Source: an uncultured Roseburia sp. | GTDB taxonomy: Bacteria > Bacillota > Clostridia > Lachnospirales > Lachnospiraceae | NCBI GenBank assembly: GCA_900756925.1 | Contig: CAAELX010000034.1 | Location: 1 to 64,000 of the forward strand | Direction: 5' to 3' | DNA length: 64,000 nt | Shown here: positions 8,641 through 17,273 of the stretch, in pieces | How positions within the stretch are numbered: the stretch's first letter is position 1 | Layout: the number at the start of each line of letters is the position of its first letter | Program-made: the position numbers and the translations under genes | The notes under the pieces: generated by a model | What the model saw: only the letters and a program-made list of their open reading frames with translations | The model's database searches: none | What the model was told of the DNA's origin: nothing

Positions 8641-9807
8641 ATGCGATCCGTATACCAAAACGATGAGACCGCAGAACAGGAGGACTGGTTTGTGACAGAA
8701 CAGGAACACAGAAGAATGGAGCGCAGGAGGCGCGAGGCTGCCAGAAGGAGAAGGGCGAAGGCAATCCGGAAGAGAAGAATCGTTCTTTTCATTATGGAGC
8801 TTTTCATACTGCTTCTGCTGCTTGGAGTGGTTTTCATCGTGACGAAGCTGCAGCGGATCAATAAGTCAGACCTTGATATGGACAAGGTCGAGATGAACGA
8901 AGATATTTCGCAGGAAGCACAGGAAGTCATGAAGGGATATAAGACGATCGCACTGTTTGGTTTAGATAACCGGAGCAATGGGAATCTGTCCAAGGGACGA
9001 AGTGATGTGATTATCATTGCGAACATCAACAATGATACGAAGGAAGTGAAGCTTGTATCAGTATTCCGGGATACGTTCTTAGACGTCGGGGAGGGATCTT
9101 TCCAGAAATGCAATGCAGCCTATGCGAAGGGCGGTCCGGAACAGGCACTCACGATGTTAAATAAGAACCTGGACCTGAATATCACAGACTATGTTACCGT
9201 GGATTTTGAAGCGATTGTAGAGTGTGTGGATCTGCTCGGGGGCATTACGATCCCGGAGATGACGGATGATGAGGCGAGCCTGACCTGGGGCTATATCAAG
9301 GAGATCAACGAGCTGACAGGACATAAATCTCCGTATCTGGACAAGGGCGGAACGAATGTAGAACTGGACGGAGTGCAGGCATGTGCGTATGCAAGAATCC
9401 GTTACACAGCTGGAAATGATTACAGGAGGGCAGAACGTCAGAGAGCAGTTCTGGAAGCGATGGTGGAGAAAGCGCAGCAGTCCGATATTCTGACAGTGAA
9501 CAAAGTGATCAACCAGGTATTTGGGGATATCGAGACAAGTTTTTCCAATGCGGAATTGGTAGCCATGGCAGCGCAGATGTTTAACTATAAGATCACAGAC
9601 AGCACCGGCTTCCCATTTTCGAAGACAACCAGAATTGTCAGCAAGAAAAAGGGAGATGTCGTGATCCCGTGTGACCTGAGTGTCAACGTATCATTGCTCC
9701 ACCAGTACCTTTTTGAGGATGAGGAGTATACCGTTTCGGATACCGTGAAGAAGAATAATGACCTGATTATTAAGGAGACCGGAGTTGGTCTTGAGGACAG
9801 GGATTAA
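8641..9807 (+). CDS. LytR-CpsA-Psr (LCP) family cell-envelope ligase
   Basis: A 388-residue single-pass membrane protein: a very basic cytoplasmic N-terminus (about residues 20-47, Arg-rich), one transmembrane helix near 48-68, then an extracellular LCP domain (about 100-290). Family features visible are GRSDVIIIANINNDTKEVKL, the arginine in SVFRDTF and the ARIRYTAGNDYRRAERQR stretch of conserved arginines. LCP proteins transfer undecaprenyl-linked glycopolymers to peptidoglycan or proteins. It is monocistronic, with a promoter before it and a hairpin after. Confidence 0.9.
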   Translation: MRSVYQNDETAEQEDWFVTEQEHRRMERRRREAARRRRAKAIRKRRIVLFIMELFILLLLLGVVFIVTKLQRINKSDLDMDKVEMNEDISQEAQEVMKGYKTIALFGLDNRSNGNLSKGRSDVIIIANINNDTKEVKLVSVFRDTFLDVGEGSFQKCNAAYAKGGPEQALTMLNKNLDLNITDYVTVDFEAIVECVDLLGGITIPEMTDDEASLTWGYIKEINELTGHKSPYLDKGGTNVELDGVQACAYARIRYTAGNDYRRAERQRAVLEAMVEKAQQSDILTVNKVINQVFGDIETSFSNAELVAMAAQMFNYKITDSTGFPFSKTTRIVSKKKGDVVIPCDLSVNVSLLHQYLFEDEEYTVSDTVKKNNDLIIKETGVGLEDRD

Positions 9808-10114
9808 ACTGATAAAAGAAAAAGGAGGGCATCCTGCTTGAAGAAGAAGCGGGATGCCCATATTTATAACTCTGCGGACAAGGTTTTGTGCCATCCGGCA
9901 CAGAAAATACGGTGAATGAAAGTGACAATCCATGCCGCAGAGATTGTATTTTGTCGGAACTGGTCCAACCCCAAAGTGCTTTGAAACCGGCAGCTCCTTT
10001 TGATGATATTATAATACAGGAAAAATGTGACAGAATTTTGGATGGAAAGTGAAGAATCTCTTAAGTGATTCTAAGAAATTTATAAAATGTTTTTGAGGAC
10101 AGAGGAGAGACAGA
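9808..10114. other. Intergenic region with hairpins between LCP and EamA genes
   Basis: It holds a 13 bp fold-back (GGGCATCCTGCTT, 9827-9839, with its complement at 9847-9859) without a clear T run, a second hairpin TTTTGTGCC/GGCACAGAAAA (about 9886-9909), and a lone TATAAT (10009-10014) without a good -35 partner. No gene is seen. Confidence 0.5.
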
Positions 10115-11038
10115 ATGAACAAATACACATTGAGGCAATCTATGCTTTTGTTATTAACGGCAGCTATCTGGGGCGTTGCATTTGTGGCGCAGAGTGTTGG
10201 AATGGACTATGTGGGACCGTTTACTTTTAATACAGTGCGTTCCCTGCTTGGGGGGATTGTACTGATTCCGTGTATTGTGCTGTTGAAAAGGATCAATGTC
10301 GGTTCCAAAGATACTGCAGGAGCGGAAGAACATGCATCAGGGGATTCGGCCGGGCAGAGGAAGGTACTGCTGACAGGAGGTGTGGCGTGTGGAGTTCTTT
10401 TGTGTATTGCAAGTAATTTGCAGCAGGTTGGTATTATGTATACATCTGTTGGAAAGTCCGGATTTATCACGGCAATGTATATCGTACTCGTGCCGGTACT
10501 TGGCATTTTTCTGAAAAAGAAGGCAGGGATTAAGATCTGGTGCTCGGTGGCAATTGCTGTGGGCGGTCTTTACCTGTTGTGTATGACAGACAGTGGATTT
10601 TCCATTCAGAAAGGGGATCTGTTGTTGCTGCTTGGTGCGGTGATATTTTCCTTCCACATTTTGACGATCGATTATTTTTCACCGAAGGTGGACGGGGTGA
10701 AAATGTCCTGCATACAGTTTTTTACCTGTGGAATCCTGTCCATGGTCGGCATGTTCCTGTTCGAACAGCCACAGATCGGAGCGATCCTTCAGGCGTGGAT
10801 GCCGATCGTGTATGCAGGAGTCCTGTCATGCGGAGTGGCATATACGCTGCAAATTGTAGGGCAGAAGGGAATGAACCCGACCGTGGCATCCCTGATTTTA
10901 AGTATGGAATCCGTGATCTCCGTGATCGCTGGATGGCTGATCTTACATCAGAAGTTTTCCGGCAGGGAGCTGCTCGGCTGTGTGCTTATGTTTGCGGCGA
11001 TCATTCTGGTACAGCTCCCGGAGAGAGACCGTAACTGA
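10115..11038 (+). CDS. EamA/DMT family transporter
   Basis: A 307-residue membrane protein with ten predicted helices in two EamA repeats; AAIWGVAFVAQSVGMDYVGP opens repeat 1 and the helix following VYAGVLSCGVAYTLQ closes repeat 2. This drug/metabolite transporter superfamily exports amino acids, nucleotides or drugs; the substrate cannot be inferred. A GGAGAGACAG ribosome site precedes the ATG. An insert of about 25 polar residues (near 58-80) between the first two helices is cytoplasmic or external loop. Confidence 0.88.
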   Translation: MNKYTLRQSMLLLLTAAIWGVAFVAQSVGMDYVGPFTFNTVRSLLGGIVLIPCIVLLKRINVGSKDTAGAEEHASGDSAGQRKVLLTGGVACGVLLCIASNLQQVGIMYTSVGKSGFITAMYIVLVPVLGIFLKKKAGIKIWCSVAIAVGGLYLLCMTDSGFSIQKGDLLLLLGAVIFSFHILTIDYFSPKVDGVKMSCIQFFTCGILSMVGMFLFEQPQIGAILQAWMPIVYAGVLSCGVAYTLQIVGQKGMNPTVASLILSMESVISVIAGWLILHQKFSGRELLGCVLMFAAIILVQLPERDRN

Positions 11039-11225
11039 GAAAAATTTACAGAAAAGCGGAGGATGTTAAAACATCGGAAGGAGAATGACGGTAATCTTCA
11101 AAAAACATGGTAAGCGGAAAAAAACTGTGTTATCATACTTAACAGAGGATTGCGAGAGTCGGATTTTTGACAGGTAAGACAAGCAGAGCGAACAAAGAGA
11201 GTAAGGGCAGGCAGGTGACAGGATT

Positions 11226-12167
11226 ATGATGACATATTTCAGAACGGACGATCAGATCATCCATGAAGAAGAAAAGCTAAGCGACGGGGTGTGGGTGCAG
11301 ATGATCAATCCGACCCACGAGGAGTGTGAAGAGATCGCGGAGAAGCTGATGGTGGACATCGACGATGTGAAGGCGGCACTTGACCAGGAAGAAAGTTCCC
11401 GTATCGAGTTACAGGATGGCTATACCCTGATCTTAGTGGATATCCCAACGATTGAGATCCGCCATGATAAGAAGGCATATACGACCATCCCGCTCGGCAT
11501 TATTCTGACGCAGGATGTAATTGTGACGATCTGTACGGAAGACACCCCTGTTTTACAGAACTTTGTCCACAACCGCGTGAAAGAGTTCAGTACGAAGAAG
11601 AAGCTGCGTTTCGTCTACCAGATCCTGTATCGGACGACTGCCAATTATCAGACGAACCTGCGCATCATTGACAAGACGAGAACCGAGATTGAAGAGAGGG
11701 TCGGCGATGACACGGATGACTCCGATCTGATCAACCTGCACGAGCTGGAGTCCACACTGGTCTACTTTGCTACCTCCCTCAGGGCGAATGGCGTTGTATT
11801 AGACCGTCTGACACGCTACAAGCGGTTAGAGCAGTACCCGGAAGATAAGGAGCTGCTCGACGATGTGATTGTAGAGAACAGGCAGGCGATTGAGATGACA
11901 AGCATTTACCGTGATATCATCAACGGAACCAGGGAGCTGATGTCCTCCCTCTTAGACAACCGCCTGAACAATGTCATGAAGTACCTGACCTCCATCACGA
12001 TTGTCATGGCAATTCCAACCGTTATCTCCGGTCTGTATGGAATGAACGTGGAAGAGAAGTGGATGCCGCTCGCAAACACGGCACACGGATTTCTGATTAT
12101 ATGTATCCTGACGCTGTTGATCTGCGTGATTACGATGGTGTTTTTGCGGAGGAAGAAGATGCTGTAG
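11226..12167 (+). CDS. corA: CorA family magnesium/divalent cation channel
   Basis: A 313-residue protein with a long soluble acidic N-terminal domain and two C-terminal helices. The pore signature YGMNV (Gly272-Met273-Asn274) sits at the end of the first helix, as in all CorA channels, and the last residues are basic (RRKK). It imports Mg2+, Co2+ or Ni2+ as a pentamer. There is no adjacent cation regulator or visible M-box. The gene stands alone. Confidence 0.93.
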   Translation: MMTYFRTDDQIIHEEEKLSDGVWVQMINPTHEECEEIAEKLMVDIDDVKAALDQEESSRIELQDGYTLILVDIPTIEIRHDKKAYTTIPLGIILTQDVIVTICTEDTPVLQNFVHNRVKEFSTKKKLRFVYQILYRTTANYQTNLRIIDKTRTEIEERVGDDTDDSDLINLHELESTLVYFATSLRANGVVLDRLTRYKRLEQYPEDKELLDDVIVENRQAIEMTSIYRDIINGTRELMSSLLDNRLNNVMKYLTSITIVMAIPTVISGLYGMNVEEKWMPLANTAHGFLIICILTLLICVITMVFLRRKKML

Positions 12168-12193
12168 AGATAAAAGGATCCCCGGCGGGTATG

Positions 12194-12268
12194 GGATTAT
12201 CGGTTGATGAAATTGTAAAAGCAGTGAATATGAATGTTGCTGCAGTAAAGAATTGGATGAAGGAATAA
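12194..12268 (+). pseudogene. Possible 3' remnant of a helix-turn-helix-tailed gene
   Basis: The last 24 codons before the stop at 12268 read GLSVDEIVKAVNMNVAAVKN and a few more, a stretch resembling the C-terminal tail of PD-(D/E)XK (Rpn-type) transposase-like nucleases or a small HTH. No start or upstream domain is present: the frame runs back into corA. It is best explained as a leftover end of a lost gene, or as chance. Confidence 0.3.
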
Positions 12269-12280
12269 GAAAAAACAGAG

Positions 12281-12323
12281 AAGGATACATAAATTGGGCG
12301 AAGCAGTTTATGTATCCTTTTTG
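12281..12323 (+). terminator. Terminator downstream of corA
   Basis: AAGGATACATAAA (12281-12293) pairs with TTTATGTATCCTT (12307-12319), followed by TTTT. Confidence 0.9.
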
Positions 12324-12341
12324 TATATGGTTCTATAAATT

Positions 12342-12731
12342 TTAAATATGTTTTCTGAAAATCTGTTCTTCAATCATATAACAAAGCACCATATAAATTC
12401 CAGGGATGCAAAAAAGGCTTGGAGAATAATAGACGACGATATCAAGACCACATGCAAACAGGAACAGCAGAAGCAGATTTAGAAAAATATCTTTCAATAA
12501 AAAAGTAATTATCAGTTGGACAACTGTGTTGTGTGGATAAGCAAAGCTGGCAGTGATGCAGCAGAAATGTAGGTAAATCAATATACAAATTCCGATAATA
12601 AAAATGCTGACGAACAGGAAAAGATAGGTAAAATCACCGGAGTTTATTATGACACCACGAAAAAAGTGAATGACATTGTATACACAGAATTCACCCGCTA
12701 TGAGAGTGACCATGACGGCTTTGGCAGACAT
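12342..12731 (-). CDS. Hypothetical hydrophobic protein, possibly a DUF624/YesL-like remnant
   Basis: A 129-codon frame whose ATG overlaps the azlD stop (TGATG), so it could be translationally coupled. It encodes three or four hydrophobic segments, ending with a stretch (IPGIYMVLCYMIEEQIF) that vaguely recalls the end of YesL/DUF624 proteins, but at little more than half their length and without their N-terminus. Composition is distinctly AT-richer than azlCD. It may be a 5'-truncated gene or a chance frame. Confidence 0.35.
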   Translation of the reverse strand: MSAKAVMVTLIAGEFCVYNVIHFFRGVIINSGDFTYLFLFVSIFIIGICILIYLHFCCITASFAYPHNTVVQLIITFLLKDIFLNLLLLFLFACGLDIVVYYSPSLFCIPGIYMVLCYMIEEQIFRKHI

Positions 12732-13036
12732 CAGATAAACAACTCGATCATAAACACCACCGCACAGCAAGCCACGGAGACCTGAAACAGACTCGCTCCA
12801 AACCACGCGGCGGCAATTCCAACAACGAGCGCTACAGCACCGGCAACCGGGCTCTGCGTCGCTTCGATGATTGCAGGAAAGGTCATGACTGCGAGAGTTA
12901 CATAAGGAACATAGTATAAAAATGACTGAATGAACCGATTTTTGATCGGTTTGCGAATCAGAGTCAGCGGAAGGACGCGGATCGCATAGGAGACAAGTGC
13001 CATCACGAGAATGTAAATGTAATTATTATGTGTCAT
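12731..13036 (-). CDS. azlD: AzlD family branched-chain amino acid exporter subunit
   Basis: A 101-residue protein with about four hydrophobic segments, matching AzlD: an N-terminal VMALVSYAIRVLPLTLIRK, then SFLYYVPYVTLAVMTFPAI. AzlD partners AzlC in exporting branched-chain amino acids or analogues (such as azaleucine). azlC lies just upstream on the same strand with a 129 bp gap, and the product lengths are normal. The AAAGGAC-type ribosome site lies close upstream of the ATG. Confidence 0.9.
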   Translation of the reverse strand: MTHNNYIYILVMALVSYAIRVLPLTLIRKPIKNRFIQSFLYYVPYVTLAVMTFPAIIEATQSPVAGAVALVVGIAAAWFGASLFQVSVACCAVVFMIELFI

Positions 13037-13165
13037 AAGGAAAGTCCTTTCTACGGTTTTGAATATCAGAATCGATCATAAAGTGTGAATTGCGAAGTGA
13101 GGGACGATCAATGTTGCTCCCAACAGGCTTCGAGATGGTGTGACAGTCAGGCAGATGGTTTTGCA

Positions 13166-13936
13166 TTAGGATGCAGAATCGTCTGCCTGATGTGTTTTTA
13201 CCGGGAATAGAATCGCTGCTACAGAGGAGATCGCAACGGTCAGTACAATCGTCCTTGTCCCGCCGGACAGATCGGAAATCACCGGAAGATGCCCGCATGC
13301 GAAGCTTAAAACAAAGCTTAAGACGACGAGGACTGCAACAACTTTATCCTTTCTTGCAGGCGGGATAATAATAGCGAGGAACATACCGTAAAGAGCAACA
13401 CTTAAGGCACTCACGATCCGCGCCGGAAGGATGTTCCCGGCGAGAATGCCGAAGGCAGTCCCGAGCGACCAGGCGGGAGCGGCGAGCGCGATCGCACCGT
13501 AGGTATAGAAGGGATTTAAGTATCCGGGCCTTGCAATCGTGATGCCGAACAGCTCATCCGTCACGTCGTAAGCGATGAAAAGCCGGTGAAAAAATGGGGT
13601 GTCCGGTGCAAAACGCTGCGCTAAGGCACAGCTCATTAAAAGGTAGCGCGCATTTGAAATCAGCGTAATCAGGGCAACCCCAAGGTAAGACGCGTTCGCG
13701 GCAATGAGCGTGAATGCGGCATATTCCCCGGCAGATGCATTGTTAAATAGGCTTGCAAGAAACCCCTGAAACGGGGTAAGCCCCGCGTTTCTTGCAGCGA
13801 TTCCAAGGGAGAAGGATACAGCAAAGTATCCGAGTGCGATCGGAAAGCCATCGCGCATCCCGTCCGTAAATATTTTTCTGCTGAATGCCCAGGCTTTGGT
13901 GTCTGACGCCCGGGCAGTATTTTTCTGTAAACTCAT
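13166..13936 (-). CDS. azlC: AzlC family branched-chain amino acid exporter subunit
   Basis: A 256-residue membrane protein with several helices; DGFPIALGYFAVSFSLGIAA and SNARYLLMSCALAQRF are typical AzlC stretches. With AzlD it forms a two-component branched-chain amino acid exporter. The frame can start at GTG 13954, but AAAGGAATGAATCTT gives proper spacing to ATG 13936 (MSLQKN), which I prefer. It is transcribed ahead of azlD. No Lrp/AsnC regulator is adjacent. Confidence 0.9.
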   Translation of the reverse strand: MSLQKNTARASDTKAWAFSRKIFTDGMRDGFPIALGYFAVSFSLGIAARNAGLTPFQGFLASLFNNASAGEYAAFTLIAANASYLGVALITLISNARYLLMSCALAQRFAPDTPFFHRLFIAYDVTDELFGITIARPGYLNPFYTYGAIALAAPAWSLGTAFGILAGNILPARIVSALSVALYGMFLAIIIPPARKDKVVAVLVVLSFVLSFACGHLPVISDLSGGTRTIVLTVAISSVAAILFPVKTHQADDSAS

Positions 13937-14121
13937 AAGATTCATTCCTTTCACAACAAAACAGATTATAACAAGTCCTTTTCTGATAGTAAATGATATT
14001 AAGTAAGCAAAAATGTAAGGGAGGATATTAAAATATGTTAGAAGACAGGGAGAAGGAATTGCAATAAAAAAGCGAAAATGATAAGATATCCGTAAATTAT
14101 GGCAGACAGAGGGAGCGAAAG

Positions 14122-14625
14122 ATGGAATACTGGGATATTTATGATGCAGATAAAAAGGTGACAGGAAGAACGATGAAGCGGAATGACTGGTGTTTGAAGG
14201 ACGGAGAATATCACCTTACCGTGCTTGGTGTGATCGCGAGAAAGGACGGAACGTTTCTGATTACGAAGCGCGTGATGACCAAGGCATGGGCACCTGGCTG
14301 GTGGGAAGTGTCCGGCGGGGCTGCGCAGGCTGGCGAGACCTCGGAGGAGGCTGTGCGCCGTGAGGTGAAGGAAGAGACTGGGCTTGATGTGAGGGAAGCG
14401 GAAGGCGGGTATCTTTTTACTTATAAGAGAGAGAACCCGGGTGAGGGGGACAATTACTTCGTAGATGTGTTTCGTTTTGTCATGGACGTGAAGGAAGAAG
14501 ACCTGCATTTGCAGGAGGAAGAGACGGACGGTTATATGTTTGCAACGTTAGAACAGATTAAAGAGTTCGCAGAGCAGGGGATTTTCCTGCATTATGACAG
14601 CATCCGGAAGGCATTCGAACGGTAG
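14122..14625 (+). CDS. NUDIX hydrolase
   Basis: A 167-residue protein with a full Nudix box at residues 66-88 (GGAAQAGETSEEAVRREVKE then ETG), fitting the metal-binding consensus. The N-terminus MEYWDIYDADKKVTGRTM is like the YfcD/IPP-isomerase-like subgroup. It hydrolyses a nucleoside-diphosphate-linked substrate that cannot be specified from sequence. A ribosome site GGGAGCGAAAG precedes it. It is followed, after hairpins, by a GNAT gene. Confidence 0.88.
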   Translation: MEYWDIYDADKKVTGRTMKRNDWCLKDGEYHLTVLGVIARKDGTFLITKRVMTKAWAPGWWEVSGGAAQAGETSEEAVRREVKEETGLDVREAEGGYLFTYKRENPGEGDNYFVDVFRFVMDVKEEDLHLQEEETDGYMFATLEQIKEFAEQGIFLHYDSIRKAFER

Positions 14626-14691
14626 ACAATTGCAAAATTCAAATTTAGGCTGTGAAGATTGTGCACAATCCAGGTTTTCTATGAATTTTGT

Positions 14692-14714
14692 AATTACTTG
14701 AAAAGTAATTTTGC
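14692..14714 (+). terminator. Weak hairpin between NUDIX and GNAT genes
   Basis: AATTACTT (14692-14699) / AAGTAATT (14703-14710) then TTTGC. A larger AT-rich fold-back (TTGCAAAATTCA near 14630 with TGAATTTTG near 14682) and the palindrome GATTGTGCACAATC lie just upstream. It is too close to the next start to be a confident terminator. Confidence 0.35.
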
Positions 14715-14729
14715 AAGAGGTGAAAAAGA

Positions 14730-15302
14730 ATGGCGGATACGATAACAATCCGTATTGCAACAGAAGCGGATGCAGAAGCGCTTCTGGCAATTTATGAGGG
14801 ATATGTAAGGAATACGGCGATTACGTTTGAATATGAGGTTCCGTCGGTGGAAGAGTTCCGGAATAGAATCCACCATACGCTGGAACGCTATCCTTACCTT
14901 GTGGCGGAAGAGGATGGACGGGCAGTCGGTTATGCCTATGCAGGTCAATTTCATGAGCGGGCAGCCTATGACTGGGCGGTGGAGACCTCTATTTATGTGG
15001 CGGCGGACTGCAAGAGAAAAGGCATTGGGAAAAAATTATATGAAGCATTGGAAATGTGGCTGCACAGACAGGGAATTCTCAATCTAAATGCATGCATTGC
15101 GTATCCGCAGACGGAAGATGAGTATCTGACAAAGGACAGTGTGAAGTTCCATGAGAAGCTTGGTTATCGGATGGTCGGAACATTTCACCAGTGCGGTTAT
15201 AAGTTCAGGCGCTGGTATGATATGGTCTGGATGGAGAAGTTTATCGGGGAACACCGTAAGAATCAGCCGGATATCATCCCGTTTCTAAAGCTGCCAGATT
15301 AG
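14730..15302 (+). CDS. GNAT family N-acetyltransferase (phosphinothricin acetyltransferase-like)
   Basis: A 190-residue GNAT enzyme. Residues 1-165 follow the PAT/MddA subgroup: an N-terminal ITIRIATEADAEALLAIYEG, TFEYEVPSVEEF, an AYAGQFHERAAYDWAVETSI strand, then the acetyl-CoA loop KRKGIGKKLYEAL. These enzymes acetylate amino groups of amino-acid-like compounds such as methionine derivatives or phosphinothricin. An unusual C-terminal extension (about 20 residues) follows. The ribosome site is AGAGGTG before ATG. Confidence 0.88.
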   Translation: MADTITIRIATEADAEALLAIYEGYVRNTAITFEYEVPSVEEFRNRIHHTLERYPYLVAEEDGRAVGYAYAGQFHERAAYDWAVETSIYVAADCKRKGIGKKLYEALEMWLHRQGILNLNACIAYPQTEDEYLTKDSVKFHEKLGYRMVGTFHQCGYKFRRWYDMVWMEKFIGEHRKNQPDIIPFLKLPD

Positions 15303-15360
15303 CATGTTGTATTTTGGACAGCGATTCGGAAGAAGTCTGCTGTTAGATGGAAAAAATCAG

Positions 15361-15389
15361 TTGACGGAATAACAGAATGAAGATAAGAT
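15361..15389 (+). promoter_or_regulatory. Promoter of rhodanese/PP-loop gene
   Basis: TTGACG (15361-15366), 17 nt, TAAGAT (15384-15389). Confidence 0.6.
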
Positions 15390-15511
15390 GGAATGTTGTG
15401 ACTGGTCCTTGATGGAACAGGAACAGCCTGCTGATGGCAGAATGGGAAGGAACGCTGCAGAGCAGGCAGCGGAGTTAGAAACAGAGCGTGTTAGAAAGGT
15501 TTATCAGATCC

Positions 15512-16639
15512 ATGAATATTACAATAGAAGAGTTGAAAAAATTAGAGAAAGGCACATACCAGATCATTGATATCCGCGATGAGAATGAAGTGGCACATGG
15601 GGCAATCCCAGGGGCTGTGGCGACACCGTCTGATGCGATCGAGGGCAATCCGGCCATTGATTTTTCCAAAAAGCTTGTCATCTGCTGCAGCAGGGGACGT
15701 TTCAGTGTGGAAGTGGCAGAGTCGTTAGAAGAGAAGGGCATGGATGCCGTGAGTTTAGAGGGCGGATATATCGCGTGGCTTTTAGACGCAATGAAGCAGG
15801 AGGAAGAGCTTGACATCAGTAAAGAGGTGGAGCTCAGCATCCGCAAGAAGTTCCGTAAGAGTATCTGGTGCAAGTTCACGAAAGCAATCAATGAGTATGA
15901 GCTTGTGAAGCCAGGAGATAAGATTGCGGTCTGTATTTCCGGTGGAAAAGATTCCATGCTGATGGCAAAGCTGTTCCAGGAGCTGAAGCTTCACAATAAG
16001 TTTGAGTTTGAGGTGAAGTTTCTGGTGATGGATCCGGGATACAGCCCGGCGAACCGGAAGGTGATCGAGGAGAATGCGAGAAAGATGAACATTCCGATCA
16101 CGATTTTTGAATCAGATATTTTTGAATCTGTTTTTAATGTGGAAAAATCACCGTGCTATCTGTGTGCGAGAATGAGACGTGGACATTTGTATCACTATGC
16201 GAAAGAGCTTGGATGCAATAAGATTGCGCTTGGTCATCACTATGACGATGTCATCGAGACGATCCTGATGGGAATGTTATATGGTGCCCAGATCCAGACG
16301 ATGATGCCGAAGCTCCACAGCACAAATTTTGAGGGAATGGAGCTGATCCGCCCGCTTTATCTTGTGCGGGAGGACGATATCAAGGCATGGCGCGATTATA
16401 ACGGGCTTCATTTTATCCAGTGTGCCTGCAAGTTCACAGACACCTGTACAAGCTGTAACAATGAGAACCGCTCTAAGCGTGTGGAGGTCAAGGAGCTGAT
16501 CGCGAAGCTCAAAGAAGTCAACCAGTATGTGGAAGGCAATATTTTTAAGAGTGTGGAAAATGTAAATTTGGAGACCGTTGTGGCATACAAGAAGGATGGT
16601 GTGAAGCATCACTTCCTGGATACCTATGATGAAAAATAG
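15512..16639 (+). CDS. Rhodanese domain fused to TtcA-like PP-loop tRNA thiolase
   Basis: A 375-residue two-domain protein. Residues 1-97 are a rhodanese domain with active-site loop CSRGRF (Cys59), expected to carry persulfide sulfur. Residues 115-375 are a PP-loop ATPase with SGGKDS (143-148), a CYLCARMRRG Fe-S/zinc-type CxxC (Cys215, Cys218) and further cysteines in IQCACKFTDTCTSC. This resembles TtcA, which makes 2-thiocytidine in tRNA, with a built-in sulfur donor. The tRNA position modified is not certain. The frame opens at GTG 15488, but ATG 15512 has AGAAAGG upstream and starts directly with the rhodanese fold. Confidence 0.85.
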   Translation: MNITIEELKKLEKGTYQIIDIRDENEVAHGAIPGAVATPSDAIEGNPAIDFSKKLVICCSRGRFSVEVAESLEEKGMDAVSLEGGYIAWLLDAMKQEEELDISKEVELSIRKKFRKSIWCKFTKAINEYELVKPGDKIAVCISGGKDSMLMAKLFQELKLHNKFEFEVKFLVMDPGYSPANRKVIEENARKMNIPITIFESDIFESVFNVEKSPCYLCARMRRGHLYHYAKELGCNKIALGHHYDDVIETILMGMLYGAQIQTMMPKLHSTNFEGMELIRPLYLVREDDIKAWRDYNGLHFIQCACKFTDTCTSCNNENRSKRVEVKELIAKLKEVNQYVEGNIFKSVENVNLETVVAYKKDGVKHHFLDTYDEK

Positions 16640-16706
16640 GATTCCGGGACAAAATCCAGATAGAACGGATGCCGGAACTATGCGAAAAAGAGAATCAATA
16701 GCAGAG

Positions 16707-16747
16707 AAAATGACGATGCAGAACGAACCTGTTCTGTGTCGTCATTT
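16707..16747 (+). terminator. Terminator after rhodanese/PP-loop gene
   Basis: An imperfect stem, AAAATGACGATGCAGAAC with GTTCTGTGTCGTCATTTT, loop GAACCT, followed by further T residues. Confidence 0.85.
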
Positions 16748-16819
16748 TTTTGCTATAGGAGCATCCTATATCGTACTCTAATGAAAACGAATTAACACAA
16801 TTAACAGAAAAGTGCTAGG

Positions 16820-17080
16820 ATGGAACATGTAAAACAGGAGGGCACATATCTGGTATGGCTTGATTTCAGGGGACTTGACATTACGGCAGAGGAACTGGAA
16901 GACCTGATCGTGAACCGTGCAAGGCTCTGGCTGGACAGCGGACGGATCTTCGGGGAGGGCGGCAGAGGATTCCAGAGGATCAATGTGGCATGTCCGAGAA
17001 CAGTGTTAGAGGAAGCACTGACGAAGTTAGAGCGGGCAGTCGCAGCGTGGAGACTGGAAGTATCCCGAAATGAAAATTAA
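16820..17080 (+). pseudogene. C-terminal remnant of a MalY/PatB family C-S lyase
   Basis: The 86-codon frame matches only the last fifth of PLP-dependent cystathionine beta-lyases of the PatB/MalY group: EGTYLVWLDFRGL, then DSGRIFGEGGRGFQRINVAC and CPRT. The PLP-binding Lys and the rest of the fold (about 300 residues) are missing, and nothing upstream supplies them. It lies just before cysK, so a cysteine/methionine gene pair may once have existed here. Whether the short frame is still translated is unknown. Confidence 0.8.
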
Positions 17081-17092
17081 TGCAAAAAAGTA

Positions 17093-17121
17093 TTGACAGA
17101 AAAATAAGAGCACGTTATAAT
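17093..17121 (+). promoter_or_regulatory. Strong sigma-A promoter of cysK, with adjacent dyad
   Basis: TTGACA (17093-17098), 17 nt, TATAAT (17116-17121): a perfect consensus. Just downstream is an imperfect dyad, CCTATATGATTAGTAGG (about 17141-17157), which could be an operator for an Rrf2/CymR-type cysteine regulator; that is inference from position and symmetry only. Confidence 0.85.
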
Positions 17122-17183
17122 TCAAACATAATCACTTAATCCTATATGATTAGTAGGAAATGAAATAGGAAGGATCGAATGCT

Positions 17184-17273
17184 ATGAAAAATCGAATATT
17201 GGAAAATCATAGAATCTATGAGAGCCGGACACGATGTAGGAGCACGGAATATTTTTCATATGCATTGTGTTAG
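17184..17273 (+). CDS. Possible 29-codon leader peptide of cysK
   Basis: An ATG preceded by AGGAAGGA at 8-9 nt opens a short frame within the 270 nt cysK leader. The product begins MKNRILENHR and ends FSYALC, with Cys as the last codon before TAG and another Cys at residue 18. Downstream, before the cysK ribosome site, are a GGGC/GCCC hairpin (about 17306-17320) and other pairing potential. The layout would suit ribosome-mediated sensing of cysteinyl-tRNA, but no T run is seen. It may be a chance frame. Confidence 0.4.
   Translation: MKNRILENHRIYESRTRCRSTEYFSYALC

Noticed and set aside
12059-12268. 69-codon frame overlapping corA as an intact gene
   Set aside because: Most of it lies inside corA in another frame; only its last 24 codons look like protein, so it is listed as a possible remnant.
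15388-15570. 60-codon frame before the rhodanese/PP-loop gene
   Set aside because: It overlaps the true start in another frame, lacks a family match and begins at the promoter -10 box.
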